DNA of 64,000 nucleotides from Streptomyces cellostaticus (GTDB lineage: Bacteria > Actinomycetota > Actinomycetes > Streptomycetales > Streptomycetaceae). The stretch covers positions 90,763 through 154,762 of the forward strand of contig NZ_JALLIN010000012.1 of the NCBI RefSeq assembly GCF_023630175.1, written 5' to 3'. The notes under the pieces were generated by a model that saw only the letters and a program-made list of their open reading frames with translations, did no database searches and was not told the origin of the DNA. Positions 7,875 through 16,802 of the stretch are shown here, piece by piece (position 1 is the stretch's first letter; each line of letters opens with the position of its first letter). Position numbers and translations under genes: made by a program.

Positions 7875-7935
7875 GTTAACCCTGCAAAGGTCCTTGCGGG
7901 GTTAACGTGTTTCTTGACCATCCATTGACCAATGG
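7875..7935. promoter_or_regulatory. two palindromes upstream of the exported-protein gene
   Basis: At 7875-7906 GTTAAC is mirrored by GTTAAC with 13 of 16 arm positions paired. At 7922-7935 the sequence CCATTGACCAATGG is a perfect 6-bp-arm palindrome, running into ACCAATGGTTGGT. They lie 41-102 bases before the ATG, where repressor or activator sites would be expected. The binding protein is unknown. Confidence 0.5.
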
Positions 7936-7976
7936 TTGGTGCACGCAAGAGGTGTGAACTTCTGGGAGGGGGGCGC

Positions 7977-8372
7977 ATGTTCCGAGGTGGGATGGCCCGG
8001 ATCACGCTCACCTTCGTCACCACCGCCCTGCTCGCGCTTCAGTTCTTCGCGGTCGCGGGAACCTTCGCAGCCGCGCACACCGTCGGTGAGGCAGAGGCCA
8101 AGGCCTGGACCGGAATCACCTCCTCCGTGCAGCGACCGGCCGAGCAGGCGGACCCGCTCCGCGAACCGGGCCGCCCCAAGGAACCCGCCGGCACCCCGCA
8201 CATCCGGGACCGGCACCGCGCACCCGCGGCCGGGTGCGCGCGGGAGCACCCGCTCACATCCCGGCAGACGGCCGCCCCGTGGTCACCGGCGCCGTCCGGT
8301 GATCCGCACCACCGCACCACGAGATCCTCCAGAGCCCACTCCCCGGCGGCGCTGCAGGTGTTCCGCCGCTGA
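7977..8372 (+). CDS. small exported protein of unknown function
   Basis: This 131-residue product starts at an ATG with GGGAGG 7 bases upstream. The first 33 residues are a charged start, a hydrophobic core (ITLTFVTTALLALQFFAVAGTF) and an AAA site, which fits a signal peptide or membrane anchor. The remainder is Pro-, Arg- and His-rich, low in hydrophobic residues and probably disordered. I recognise no domain. It ends 75 bases before the carbonic anhydrase gene on the same strand and may share its transcript. Confidence 0.6.
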   Translation: MFRGGMARITLTFVTTALLALQFFAVAGTFAAAHTVGEAEAKAWTGITSSVQRPAEQADPLREPGRPKEPAGTPHIRDRHRAPAAGCAREHPLTSRQTAAPWSPAPSGDPHHRTTRSSRAHSPAALQVFRR

Positions 8373-8447
8373 GAGCCGGCCCTTCCCCCCACGACCGTCG
8401 TGCAAGCCCGACGCGCCGGTGCGGCGCGCCAGGAGGAATCCACACAC

Positions 8448-9026
8448 ATGCAGCCCCTCATCGACAACGCCCGTACGTTCGGACAGCGCCCTGAGGAGTT
8501 CGCCGAGCTCGCCGCGGGACAGTCTCCGCAGGTCCTGTTCATCACCTGCTCCGACTCCCGGGTCGTCCCGGCCCTGATCACGGGCGCCCGCCCCGGCGAG
8601 CTCTTCGAGCTGCGCACCGCGGGCAACATCGTCCCGCCCTACACCTCCGAGCGGCCCACCGGTGAGGCCGCCACCATCGAGTACGCCGTCGAGGTGCTCG
8701 GGGTCCGCGACATCGTCGTCTGCGGTCACTCGCACTGCGGTGCCGTCGGCGCGCTGGTGCGCGGCGACGACCTGACCGCCGTTCCCGCCGTGCGCGACTG
8801 GCTGGCGCACGCCGCCGCCCGCCCGGCCGGCGGCGCCGCGGATCCGGAGGTCGCCGAGGGCGTGCAGAGCCACGTCCTCACCCAGCTCCTGCGGCTGCGC
8901 TCGTACCCGTGCGTCGAGCGGAGGCTGGCTGAGGGCCGGATCGACCTGCACGCCTGGTACTACGAGGTGCACACCGGCGCCGTGCGGACGCACCGCCCGC
9001 AGACCGACACCTTCGAAGCCCTGTGA
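8448..9026 (+). CDS. beta-class carbonic anhydrase
   Basis: This 192-residue beta-carbonic anhydrase interconverts CO2 and bicarbonate. The zinc ligands are visible in 'CSDSRV' (Cys, with the Asp-Arg dyad) and 'HSHCGA' (His and Cys). The start is the ATG at 8448 with AGGAGGA 10 bases upstream. The stop overlaps the GTG start of the SulP transporter by 4 bases, so the two are translationally coupled. Coupling to a SulP transporter suggests supply or trapping of bicarbonate, which is an inference from context. Confidence 0.95.
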   Translation: MQPLIDNARTFGQRPEEFAELAAGQSPQVLFITCSDSRVVPALITGARPGELFELRTAGNIVPPYTSERPTGEAATIEYAVEVLGVRDIVVCGHSHCGAVGALVRGDDLTAVPAVRDWLAHAAARPAGGAADPEVAEGVQSHVLTQLLRLRSYPCVERRLAEGRIDLHAWYYEVHTGAVRTHRPQTDTFEAL

Positions 9027-10561
9027 GCGCGCCGATGACGACCTCACGACTCATATCCCGCTTCCCCCACCTGCGGCAGGACTTCACCGCCTCCCTCGTC
9101 GTCTTCCTGGTCGCGCTGCCGCTGTGCGTGGGCGTGGCCGTGGCGTCCGGGGCGCCGGCCGAGCTCGGGCTCGTCACCGGCATCGTGGGCGGCCTCGTCG
9201 CCGGGGCGATGCGCGGCAGCAGCCTGCAGGTCTCGGGGCCGGCCGCCGGACTGACGGTGCTCGTCTTCGAGGCGGTCAAGGAGTTCGGGCTGCCGGCGCT
9301 CGGTGTGATCGTGCTCGCCACCGGCCTGCTCCAGGTACTCATGGGCGCGCTCCGGCTCGGCCGGTACTTCCGGGCCATCTCGGTCTCCGTGGTCGAGGGC
9401 ATGCTGGCCGGAATCGGGCTGGTCCTGATAGCCGGCCAGCTCTATCCGGCCCTGGCGGCCAAGGCCCCCGACTCGGGCCTGGGCAAGATGGCCGGGCTCC
9501 CCGGGGCGTTCCTGGACGCCCTCGGCGACGGACCGGCGCTCGCCTCACTCGCCCTGTGCGCGGGCACCGTCGCGGTCCTGGTGCTGTGGCGGCTCGCGCC
9601 GGCCGGGGTGCGCACCGTGCCCGGTCCGCTGGCCGCGGTCGGCCTGGCCACGGCCGCCGCGGCGGTGCTGGGCCTGCCGGTGGCGACCGTCGAGGTGAAG
9701 GGGCTGCTGGGCTCGGTGCAGCCGCCGCCGCTGAGCGAGTTCGCCGGCCTGGCTGGCCCCGGGCTGCTCGGCACGATCGTCGCGTTCACGCTGATCGCGT
9801 CCGCCGAGTCACTGTTCAGCGCGGCTGCCGTGGACCGGCTGCACGCCGGGCCGCGCACCGCGTACGACAAGGAGCTGATCGCCCAGGGCGCCGGCAACAC
9901 GGTGTGCGGGCTGCTCGGCGCGCTGCCGATGACCGCGGTGATCGTGCGCAGCGCGGCCAATGTCGCTGCGGGCGCCCGCACCAAGGCGTCCCGGGTGCTG
10001 CACGGGGTGTGGCTGCTGCTGTTCGCCGCGCTGCTGCCGGGCGTGCTCGCCCTCATCCCGGTCCCGGCCCTCGCCGGGGTCCTGATACACGCCGGCGCCA
10101 AGCTGGTCCCCGTCCGGGCGCTGGCCGCGCTGTGGCGCGAGCACCGGGGCGAGGCGCTGATCCTGGGCGTCACGGCGGTGTCGATCGTGACGGTCAGCAT
10201 GTTCGAGGGCGTGCTCATCGGACTGGCACTGGCGGTGGTCAAGACGGCCTGGGAGGCCTCGCACCTCCGGCTGGAGGTCGTCGACAAGGGCGCGGGCCCG
10301 GTCGAGGCGCACCTGTCGGGCAACGCGACCTTCCTGCGGCTGCCGAAGATCCTGGACAGTCTGGAGTCACTCCCCCAGGACCGTCCGGTGCGACTGGACC
10401 TGTCCGGCCTGCACCACCTGGACCACGCCTGCCGCAAGGCCCTGGAGAACTGGGCCGAGCGGCACAGCGCGGCGGGCACCGAGCCGGTCCGGGTCACCGA
10501 GCCGGCCGTCCCGGCCGCGCGGTCCGCGCCGGGCGAACCGGCCGGCGCGCCGGCGGCCTGA
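9023..10561 (+). CDS. SulP family inorganic anion transporter
   Basis: This integral membrane protein (512 residues) has 10-12 hydrophobic segments and a cytoplasmic STAS-like domain at about 425-490 ('RPVRLDLSGLHHLDHACRKAL'). The family carries sulfate, bicarbonate, dicarboxylates or other anions. The first helices ('FLVALPLCVGVAVASGAPAE' and 'GLVTGIVGGLVAGAMRGSSL') carry the SulP signature. The upstream overlapping carbonic anhydrase gene points to bicarbonate. The STAS domain is short, and the tail after it is Pro- and Ala-rich. Confidence 0.92.
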   Translation: MSAPMTTSRLISRFPHLRQDFTASLVVFLVALPLCVGVAVASGAPAELGLVTGIVGGLVAGAMRGSSLQVSGPAAGLTVLVFEAVKEFGLPALGVIVLATGLLQVLMGALRLGRYFRAISVSVVEGMLAGIGLVLIAGQLYPALAAKAPDSGLGKMAGLPGAFLDALGDGPALASLALCAGTVAVLVLWRLAPAGVRTVPGPLAAVGLATAAAAVLGLPVATVEVKGLLGSVQPPPLSEFAGLAGPGLLGTIVAFTLIASAESLFSAAAVDRLHAGPRTAYDKELIAQGAGNTVCGLLGALPMTAVIVRSAANVAAGARTKASRVLHGVWLLLFAALLPGVLALIPVPALAGVLIHAGAKLVPVRALAALWREHRGEALILGVTAVSIVTVSMFEGVLIGLALAVVKTAWEASHLRLEVVDKGAGPVEAHLSGNATFLRLPKILDSLESLPQDRPVRLDLSGLHHLDHACRKALENWAERHSAAGTEPVRVTEPAVPAARSAPGEPAGAPAA

Positions 10562-10574
10562 GGCCCCGGCACCT

Positions 10575-10612
10575 CGGACCGGGACGCCGACGCCCCTCGG
10601 TGTCCCGGTCCG
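10575..10612 (+). terminator. hairpin terminator after the SulP gene
   Basis: An 11-bp perfect stem (CGGACCGGGAC and its complement) lies 14 bases beyond the SulP stop codon. Confidence 0.65.
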
Positions 10613-10706
10613 GACCACGGCCGTTCGGCCCATGGCTTCTCCCTCAAACCCGGGCATATGGTTGCAGTAGCGGACAAAAGGCCGACCTCTCGGTGAGGAG
10701 GTCATC

Positions 10707-11537
10707 ATGCTCCAGGAGCTGCTGGGAGCGGTCGCGGCCGCGGCAACCGTCGGCGTCGTCTACTTCGCGATGGCCGCGCGTGTGGTCAAGCAGTACGAGC
10801 GGGGTGTGCTCTTCCGGCTCGGACGGGTGATGGGCGACGTGCGCGACCCGGGCCTGACCCTGGTGATCCCGTTCGTGGACCGGCTGCACAAGGTCAACAT
10901 GCAGATCGTGACCATGCCGGTCCCCGGTCAGGAGGGCATCACCCGGGACAACGTCACCGTGCGGGTGGACGCCGTCGTGTACTTCCGGGTGGTGGATGCG
11001 GCGAGCGCGCTGGTGAAGGTCGAGGACTACAAGTTCGCGGTGTCCCAGATGGCGCAGACCTCGCTGCGTTCGATCATCGGCAAGAGCGACCTGGACGACC
11101 TGCTCTCCAACCGGGAGAAGCTCAACCAGGGCCTGGAGCTGATGATCGACAGCCCGGCCGTCGGCTGGGGCGTCCAGGTCGACCGGGTGGAGATCAAGGA
11201 CGTGTCCCTGCCGGACACGATGAAGCGGTCGATGGCCCGCCAGGCCGAGGCCGACCGGGAGCGCCGGGCCCGGATCATCAACGCGGACGCCGAGCTGCAG
11301 GCCTCCAGGAAGCTCGCCGAGGCCGCGGAGCAGATGTCCGAGACCCCGGCCGCGCTCCAGCTGAGGCTGCTGCAGACGGTGATGGCGGTGGCGGCCGAGA
11401 AGAACTCCACCCTGGTGCTGCCCATCCCGGTGGAGCTGCTGCACTTCCTGGAGAGGGGCCACCAGCTCGGGCAACTGCCCACGCCCAACGGCGACGCGGG
11501 CCAGCGTCAGGCACCGCGCCGGCCGGAGGAGACCTGA
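10707..11537 (+). CDS. SPFH/slipin-type membrane protein
   Basis: This 276-residue stomatin-like protein has one N-terminal membrane helix (about 4-24). The SPFH domain follows ('VKQYERGVLFRLGRV' to about residue 190) and a charged coiled-coil tail rich in Ala, Glu and Arg ('RQAEADRERRARIINADAEL'). Such proteins oligomerise in membrane microdomains and often scaffold proteases. No NfeD or FtsH partner gene is adjacent. The ATG start has GAGGAGG upstream. It stands alone between two hairpins or promoter regions. Confidence 0.92.
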   Translation: MLQELLGAVAAAATVGVVYFAMAARVVKQYERGVLFRLGRVMGDVRDPGLTLVIPFVDRLHKVNMQIVTMPVPGQEGITRDNVTVRVDAVVYFRVVDAASALVKVEDYKFAVSQMAQTSLRSIIGKSDLDDLLSNREKLNQGLELMIDSPAVGWGVQVDRVEIKDVSLPDTMKRSMARQAEADRERRARIINADAELQASRKLAEAAEQMSETPAALQLRLLQTVMAVAAEKNSTLVLPIPVELLHFLERGHQLGQLPTPNGDAGQRQAPRRPEET

Positions 11538-11646
11538 GCGGAGGACGGCGCAGGGCCGCCAGGGGCTCCCGCCGCCCGGGTGATCCCAGGGCCGCGTCAG
11601 TTGTCATATAAACCGATAACTGATTGTTCAGTACTATTTTCATGCG

Positions 11647-12501
11647 GTGATCGCTTCCCTACGCCGTCTCACCGCCCTCTGCGCCCTCGGCGCCGCCCTC
11701 GCCGCCTGCGGTACCGCGGGCAACCCCGGGCCCGCCCGTCCGGCCCACGCCAACCCGGCCCCCTCCGCCTCCCCGTCCGTCTCCCGGCCCCCGACCCTCG
11801 CGCCGGGCCCGGGCGGCCTGACCCCGGTGTTCGAACACGGCCCGCGCGATCTCGGCAAGACCGTCGCGCTGACCTTCGACGCCGACATGACCGCCGACGA
11901 GGGGCCCCGCGCCGCCTCCGGCGAGCACTTCGACAACCCTGACCTCATCGCCACGCTGCGCCTGCTGAAGGTGCCGGCCACCGTCTTCATGACCGGCCGC
12001 TGGGCCGAGCAGTACCCGGCCCAGGCCCGCTCCCTCGGGCGCGATCCGCAGTTCGAGGTGGCCAACCACTCCTACAGCCACTACGCGTTCACCGGCGACT
12101 GCTACGGCCTGCCGACGGTCGGCCCGGCCGGCATGCGCAAGGAGGTGGAGCGGGCCTACGCGTCCCTGCGTACGGCGGGTGTGCCGCACCCGCTGCCGTA
12201 CTTCCGCTTCCCGGGCGGCTGCTACGACCGCCAGGCCCTGCGCGCGCTCGGCGCCACCGGGGTCACCGCGGTGCAGTGGGACGTGGTGAGCGGTGACGCG
12301 TTCGCCACCGACGCCGACGCCGTCGTCCAGCAGGTTCTGGACGGCGTCAAGCCGGGCTCGGTGGTCGTCATGCACTGCACCCGCAGCGCCGCTCCCACGA
12401 CCGCGCGCGTGGTCCGCGCGGTCGTCCCGGAGCTGCGCCGGCAGGGCTACCGGTTCGTGAAGGTCTCCGAGCTGATCGGAGGGACGAACGGCCACCGGTG
12501 A
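11647..12501 (+). CDS. polysaccharide deacetylase lipoprotein
   Basis: This 284-residue exported protein begins with a lipoprotein signal (hydrophobic stretch ending LAAC, Cys at about residue 19) and a Pro/Ala-rich linker. The carbohydrate esterase 4 (NodB) domain has 'VALTFDADM' with catalytic and metal Asp, 'NHSYSHYAFT' with metal His residues and 'YFRFPGGCYD'. The family removes acetyl groups from peptidoglycan, chitin or other polysaccharides at the cell surface. The GTG start lacks a clear ribosome binding site; the upstream bases are AT-rich (ACTATTTTCATGCG), so a leaderless transcript is possible. Confidence 0.92.
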   Translation: MIASLRRLTALCALGAALAACGTAGNPGPARPAHANPAPSASPSVSRPPTLAPGPGGLTPVFEHGPRDLGKTVALTFDADMTADEGPRAASGEHFDNPDLIATLRLLKVPATVFMTGRWAEQYPAQARSLGRDPQFEVANHSYSHYAFTGDCYGLPTVGPAGMRKEVERAYASLRTAGVPHPLPYFRFPGGCYDRQALRALGATGVTAVQWDVVSGDAFATDADAVVQQVLDGVKPGSVVVMHCTRSAAPTTARVVRAVVPELRRQGYRFVKVSELIGGTNGHR

Positions 12502-12567
12502 CGCCCGCGCCGAGACCGGGCCCGACTTACGACGGGTCGTACGGCGTGACCGCCGACGCCGCCGGGC

Positions 12568-12601
12568 CCCGGATGCGAAGGGGCCGCCGTCCGCATCCGG
12601 G
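12568..12601 (+). terminator. hairpin terminator after the deacetylase gene
   Basis: A 10-bp perfect stem (CCCGGATGCG) with a 14-base loop lies 66 bases after the stop. Confidence 0.6.
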
Positions 12602-12741
12602 AACCCTCGCCGAGCGCCCGCCCGGCGAGCGGCGGGGCGACCCCGGCGCGCCGCCGCTCCGGCTGAGCGGCCGGCGGCGGGCCGGGGCCGGACCAGGGGC
12701 TCGGCGGGGGCCCGGTCGGGCCCCTCGTAAGCTGGGCCCTT

Positions 12742-13461
12742 GTGAGTCAAGCCCCCGCCACCCCCGGCCACAGTCCCTTCCAGACCGAGTGCAATCCGCG
12801 TGACGAGGCGCCGCAGTTCGTGCTGCCGCTCGTCGTGCGGATCGAGAAGAGCGCCCCGCCCGCCCGTACCGACGCCCTGGAGACCGCCGCCCGCGCCGTG
12901 CTGCTGATGCTGGGCGACGACCGGGCCACCGGGGACGGCGAGTGGGCGCAGGCCGTACGGAACTGGGAGGACGCCCGGATCCGCAAGGTCGTGCGACGTG
13001 CCCGGGGCGCCGAGTGGCGGCGGGCCGAGGCGCTGCCCGGGATCACGGTGACCGGCAGGTCCGCGCAGGTACGGGTCTTCCCGCCGGTCCCGCTGGACGG
13101 CTGGCCCAAGGACCTGGCGAAGCTCCAGGTGTCGGGCACGGAACTGGACGACCCGGAGCCGCCGGCCGGCGCCGACCTCGCCCTGCCGGTGCTGTGGCTC
13201 AACCCGGGGCTGGAGATGTCGGCGGGCAAGGCGATGGCCCAGGCCGGGCACGGCGCCCAGCTCGCCTGGTGGGCCCTGTCTCCCGAGGCGCGTGCCACCT
13301 GGCACGACGAGGGCTTCCCGCTGTCCGTACGGACCGCCGCGCCCGGCGACTGGCCCGGGCTGACCACCAGCGGCCTCCCCCTGGTCCGCGACGCGGGTTT
13401 CACGGAGATCGCCCCCGGTTCCTGCACGGTCGTCGCCGACCACCCCGCGCTGCGCCGGTAG
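12742..13461 (+). CDS. peptidyl-tRNA hydrolase, Pth2-like
   Basis: In this 239-residue protein the C-terminal half has the Pth2 pattern: 'MSAGKAMAQAGHGAQLAWWA', a later 'LPLVRDAGFTEIAPGS' and a final 'TVVAD'. Pth2 enzymes release tRNA from peptidyl-tRNA. The N-terminal half ('FVLPLVVRIEKSAPPARTDA') is longer than in archaeal Pth2 (about 115 residues) and may be a second domain. Bacteria normally rely on the unrelated Pth1, so this would be an extra enzyme with an unknown preferred substrate. The start is a GTG with only weak upstream purines. Confidence 0.8.
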   Translation: MSQAPATPGHSPFQTECNPRDEAPQFVLPLVVRIEKSAPPARTDALETAARAVLLMLGDDRATGDGEWAQAVRNWEDARIRKVVRRARGAEWRRAEALPGITVTGRSAQVRVFPPVPLDGWPKDLAKLQVSGTELDDPEPPAGADLALPVLWLNPGLEMSAGKAMAQAGHGAQLAWWALSPEARATWHDEGFPLSVRTAAPGDWPGLTTSGLPLVRDAGFTEIAPGSCTVVADHPALRR

Positions 13462-13516
13462 CGGCCCCGAACCTCAAATGTTGCTCTGAACGCGGGACGG
13501 TCAGGATTCGGGGCCG
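13462..13516 (+). terminator. hairpin with long loop after the Pth2-like gene
   Basis: CGGCCCCGAA (13462-13471) pairs with 13507-13516 across a 35-base loop, directly after the stop codon. Confidence 0.45.
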
Positions 13517-13561
13517 TCCGGCGGGGCCATACCCCCGTCATTCCAAGGAGGGGGTGGGGGC

Positions 13562-14869
13562 ATGCTGCGACTGGGGACGGGGATCGGCTGGCGGCCGGAG
13601 ATCGCGGACGCCGTGGAGGCCATGCCGGGCATCGACTGGGTGGAGGTCGTGGCGGAGAACGTCTGCCCCGGCCACCTGCCGGAGTCGCTGCTGCGGCTGC
13701 GCGAGCGCGGCGTGACCGTGATCCCGCACGGCGTCTCCCTCGGCCTGGGCGGAGCCGGGCGGCCCGATCCGGGACGGCTGGCGGCACTCGCCGAACGGGT
13801 GGCGGCACTCGGCGCGCCCCTGGTCACCGAGCACATCGCGTTCGTCCGGGCGGGTGGCGCGCTCACCGCCTCCCCGCCCCTGGAGGCGGGCCATCTGCTG
13901 CCCGTGCCGCGCACCCGGGACGCGCTCGACGTGCTGTGCGAGAACGTGCGGATCGCACAGGACGCGCTGCCGGTGCCGCTGGCCCTGGAGAACATCGCCG
14001 CGCTGTTCTCCTGGCCGGGCGAGGAGCTCACCGAGGGACAGTTCCTGTCGGAACTGGTCGAACGCACCGGCGTACGGCTGCTCGTCGACGTGGCCAACCT
14101 CCACACCAACCACGTCAACCGGGGCGAGGACCCGTCGGCCGCGCTCGCCGCGCTGCCGGTGGAGGCCATCGCGTACGTGCATGTCGCGGGCGGGTTCGAA
14201 CGCGACGGCATCTGGCACGACAGCCACGCGCACCCCGTGCCGCGTGCGGTGCTCGACATCCTGACCGCCCTCGCCTCCCGCGTCGCGCCGCCTGGGGTAC
14301 TGCTGGAGCGGGACGACGACTTCCCCGAGCCGGCCGAGCTCGAGCGGGAGCTGGGCGCCGTCCGGACCGCCGTGACGGCCGGGGCGGCGCGCCCGGCGGG
14401 CGGAGCGGAGAAGCCGCGCCGCGCCGCCGGTGGCCCGGCCGTGGGCGCGCCGGCTCCGGCCGGGCCCGGGGTGCGGCAGCGGCTCGGTGTCGCACAGACG
14501 GCGGTGCTGTCGTCGCTGGTGGCCGGGACACCGGTACCGGAGGGGTTCGACCGGGTGCGGATGGGCGTGCAGGGGCGGGCGCTCGCCGCGAAGCGGGCCG
14601 ACGTGGTGGCGAGGGTGGCGCCCGAGCTGCCGGTGATCCTCGGGGACGGATACCGGCGGGCGTTCCTCGACTACGCCCGGAGCCTGCCGATGAGCGGCGG
14701 CTACCGCCGGGACGCGCTGGACTTCGCCGGCCACCTGCTGAAGCTGGGCCACCCGCGGGATCCGCGGGCCCGGCGTGAGCTGCGGGAGTGGTGGCTGCAC
14801 CGCTCGGGCCCGGCGCCCCGCCCCCGCGGGCTGGCGGCACGGGCACGGGTGCTGCTGCGCGGGACCTGA
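13562..14869 (+). CDS. DUF692 multinuclear iron enzyme fused to a partner-like domain
   Basis: Residues 1-275 form a DUF692 TIM barrel, the family of MbnB, TglH and ChrH, non-haem iron enzymes that oxidise cysteine residues of peptides. Expected metal ligands are visible: '[11 protein letters not shown]', 'VTEHIAF', 'LALENIAA', '[10 protein letters not shown]', 'YVHVAGG', 'DSHAHPV' and 'LLERDDDFP'. After a Pro/Ala-rich linker (about 275-305) a helical domain resembles the DUF2063-type partner that in other systems is a separate protein ('[18 protein letters not shown]', '[15 protein letters not shown]'). The ATG has AAGGAGGGGG upstream. A DUF4142 gene follows on the same strand after 102 bases, then a TIGR04222-like gene. 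No obvious short precursor peptide lies next to it. Confidence 0.88.
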   Translation: MLRLGTGIGWRPEIADAVEAMPGIDWVEVVAENVCPGHLPESLLRLRERGVTVIPHGVSLGLGGAGRPDPGRLAALAERVAALGAPLVTEHIAFVRAGGALTASPPLEAGHLLPVPRTRDALDVLCENVRIAQDALPVPLALENIAALFSWPGEELTEGQFLSELVERTGVRLLVDVANLHTNHVNRGEDPSAALAALPVEAIAYVHVAGGFERDGIWHDSHAHPVPRAVLDILTALASRVAPPGVLLERDDDFPEPAELERELGAVRTAVTAGAARPAGGAEKPRRAAGGPAVGAPAPAGPGVRQRLGVAQTAVLSSLVAGTPVPEGFDRVRMGVQGRALAAKRADVVARVAPELPVILGDGYRRAFLDYARSLPMSGGYRRDALDFAGHLLKLGHPRDPRARRELREWWLHRSGPAPRPRGLAARARVLLRGT

Positions 14870-14971
14870 TCGGCCGGTCCGCCCCGGCCCACCGCTGACC
14901 GGTCGCCCCGCGGGCCGCAGTAATATGCCAGATCCGCACCCAGCACACCGGAGTGCGGTGCAGGAGGCACC

Positions 14972-15742
14972 ATGCGACCGCGACCCCCCGTCAAGGGCCG
15001 AGGCATCTTCAGCGGCACCGGGCTGATCATCACGGCCCTCGCGGCGACCGCCGCGGCGCTGCTCTTCCCGCTCTGGTCGTACGCCGACCGGCCGGGCGGC
15101 ACCGCCGGAGCACAGGTGCTCGGCGCTCGGACCGTGACGACGCCGTACGGTCCGCTCTCCGAGCGGGACCGGGACTTCGTGACCAAGGTGCGGCTCGCGG
15201 GGCTGTGGGAACTGCCGGCCGGTCAACTGGCCCTGGAGAGGGGCACCACCCAGGCCGTACGGGACGCCGGACAGCATCTGGTGGACGGCCACACCTCGCT
15301 CGACGCACACGACCGCACCGTCGCCTCCAGGCTCGGCGTGCCCCTGCCCGACCAGCCCAACGCACAGCAGAGACAGTGGCTCGCCACGCTGCGGAGCGCA
15401 CGCGGCCAGGAGTTCGACCGGCAGTTCGCCTGCCTGCTGCGCCTGGCGCACGGCCGGGTGTTCTCGCTGATCGCCGACGTCCGCGCCGGCACCCAGAACT
15501 CACTGGTCCGCGATCTGGCCGACGACGCCAACACGACCGTGCTGGACCACATCAAGGTCCTGGAGGCGACCGGGTACGTCGACTTCTCCACGCTGGCCCG
15601 GGACCTCGCGGCCACCCCCTCCCCCGTGCCCACGCCGCCGGTCACCGACGCCGGTTCCGCCGCCCCGGTGGCGCCCGCGCCGTCGGAGTCGTACTCCTTG
15701 CCGCCCGCAGCCTCGAGCCCGCTCCCGGCGGATGCCCCCTGA
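14972..15742 (+). CDS. DUF4142 exported protein
   Basis: This 256-residue protein has an N-terminal membrane segment ('GLIITALAATAAALLFPLW') and then a ferritin-like four-helix domain of the DUF4142 type. Typical blocks are 'SERDRDFVTKVRLAGLWELPAGQLAL', 'VRDAGQHLVDGHTSLD' and 'ANTTVLDHIKVLEATGYVD'. The tail is Pro/Ser-rich. It probably sits outside the cytoplasmic membrane; its molecular function is unknown. The ATG has AGGAGG upstream. It lies between the DUF692 gene and a TIGR04222-like membrane protein, all in one direction, which suggests they act together. Confidence 0.85.
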   Translation: MRPRPPVKGRGIFSGTGLIITALAATAAALLFPLWSYADRPGGTAGAQVLGARTVTTPYGPLSERDRDFVTKVRLAGLWELPAGQLALERGTTQAVRDAGQHLVDGHTSLDAHDRTVASRLGVPLPDQPNAQQRQWLATLRSARGQEFDRQFACLLRLAHGRVFSLIADVRAGTQNSLVRDLADDANTTVLDHIKVLEATGYVDFSTLARDLAATPSPVPTPPVTDAGSAAPVAPAPSESYSLPPAASSPLPADAP

Positions 15743-15838
15743 CCTGCGGCGAAAACGGAACGTCACGTACCGGCGACACTCGGTCCGGATGCTGGACCGG
15801 CCATGGCGCTTCCGCGGCGCCTGGCATAGAAACACGTC

Positions 15839-16654
15839 ATGTTCTGGGTCCTTCTGCTGCTTGTGGCCTGGGTGTTCGCGGGGGTCGCGTGCACCCGGCT
15901 GTGCCTGGCCGCGGTCCGCTCGGCGGACCTCGACGCCGAGACCGTCCCCACGGACCGGGAGGGCGACCTGACGCTGTACGAGGCGGCGTTCCTGTCCGGC
16001 GGCCCCGCCCGGGTCGCCGACGTGACCATGGTCTCCATGGCCCGGCAGCGGCGGCTGCTGCTGGCCCACACCGGCTGGGCCACCGTGGTGGACCCGCGGG
16101 GCCGCGACGCCATGGAGCGGTCCGTCATAGGCGCGATAGGGCCCGAGGGCCAGTCGAGGATCGCCCCGGTGCGGGCCGCGGCGGCCGGCGCGGAGGCCGT
16201 ACGGCGGCTCGCCGACGGGCTGGTGCGCTCGGGACTCGCGGTGCCGGACGGGGCGCGGACGACCGTCGCCGACGGCGTCCACCAGGTGCGGGCCGCCGCG
16301 GCGGCGGTCTGCGCGCTGGCCCTGGCCGCCCTGCTGATGCCCGCTCAGGCCGGAACGCCCCGGTTCCTCGTGGCACTGTGGTTCGCGCTGCCGCTCACGC
16401 TGACCCTGAGCTGTCTCGCCATCGCCCGGGTCGAGGCGCACCCCGGCTCGCGCTGGGCCTCCCCGGCCGGACAGCGGCTGCTGGGCGCCCTGCCCCGGCA
16501 GCCGGCCCCGGGCGGCGACGAGCGGTACTTCCTGACCTGCGTCGCCGTGCGGGGCGTCCGGGCGGTCGCGGAGCCGGAGCTGCGCGCCGCCTTCGCCCAC
16601 CGCGACCGGCCCCACCCCGACCGGCCCCAGGGGGAGTGGCCCGAGGGGGAGTGA
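15839..16654 (+). CDS. TIGR04222-like membrane protein
   Basis: This 271-residue protein has one hydrophobic segment at the very start ('MFWVLLLLVAWVFAGVACTR') and a pair near residues 150-200. The middle block 'LTLYEAAFLSGGPARVADVTMVSMARQRRLL' is the hallmark of the TIGR04222 family. Many members end in a Gly/Cys-rich tail; this one does not, ending in Pro, Arg and Glu residues. Cysteines occur at about residues 18 and 22 and in the membrane segments. Location behind a DUF692 enzyme, whose relatives modify peptide cysteines, makes it a possible substrate or anchor; this is an inference. Confidence 0.72.
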   Translation: MFWVLLLLVAWVFAGVACTRLCLAAVRSADLDAETVPTDREGDLTLYEAAFLSGGPARVADVTMVSMARQRRLLLAHTGWATVVDPRGRDAMERSVIGAIGPEGQSRIAPVRAAAAGAEAVRRLADGLVRSGLAVPDGARTTVADGVHQVRAAAAAVCALALAALLMPAQAGTPRFLVALWFALPLTLTLSCLAIARVEAHPGSRWASPAGQRLLGALPRQPAPGGDERYFLTCVAVRGVRAVAEPELRAAFAHRDRPHPDRPQGEWPEGE

Positions 16655-16802
16655 GAACGTCCTTCGGGGGCGCGCCGGGGGCATTCCCGGCGACACCGCC
16701 GTGCGGTGCTTGCCTTCACCCGGAGCCGGACCAAACATCCCTCCTGTGACCGTCGGGGCGTGGCAGCCGTGCCATCGCCGCCGCGCACCGGAGGGATACG
16801 CG

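Larger units (their letters stand above)
7640..7976. other. gene-free space with repeats and palindromes
   Basis: No convincing gene is present. The left half holds a 16-bp tandem repeat. The right half is AT-richer and holds three palindromes (7820-7842, 7875-7906, 7922-7935) in the position expected for the promoter of the following exported protein. Confidence 0.6.
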
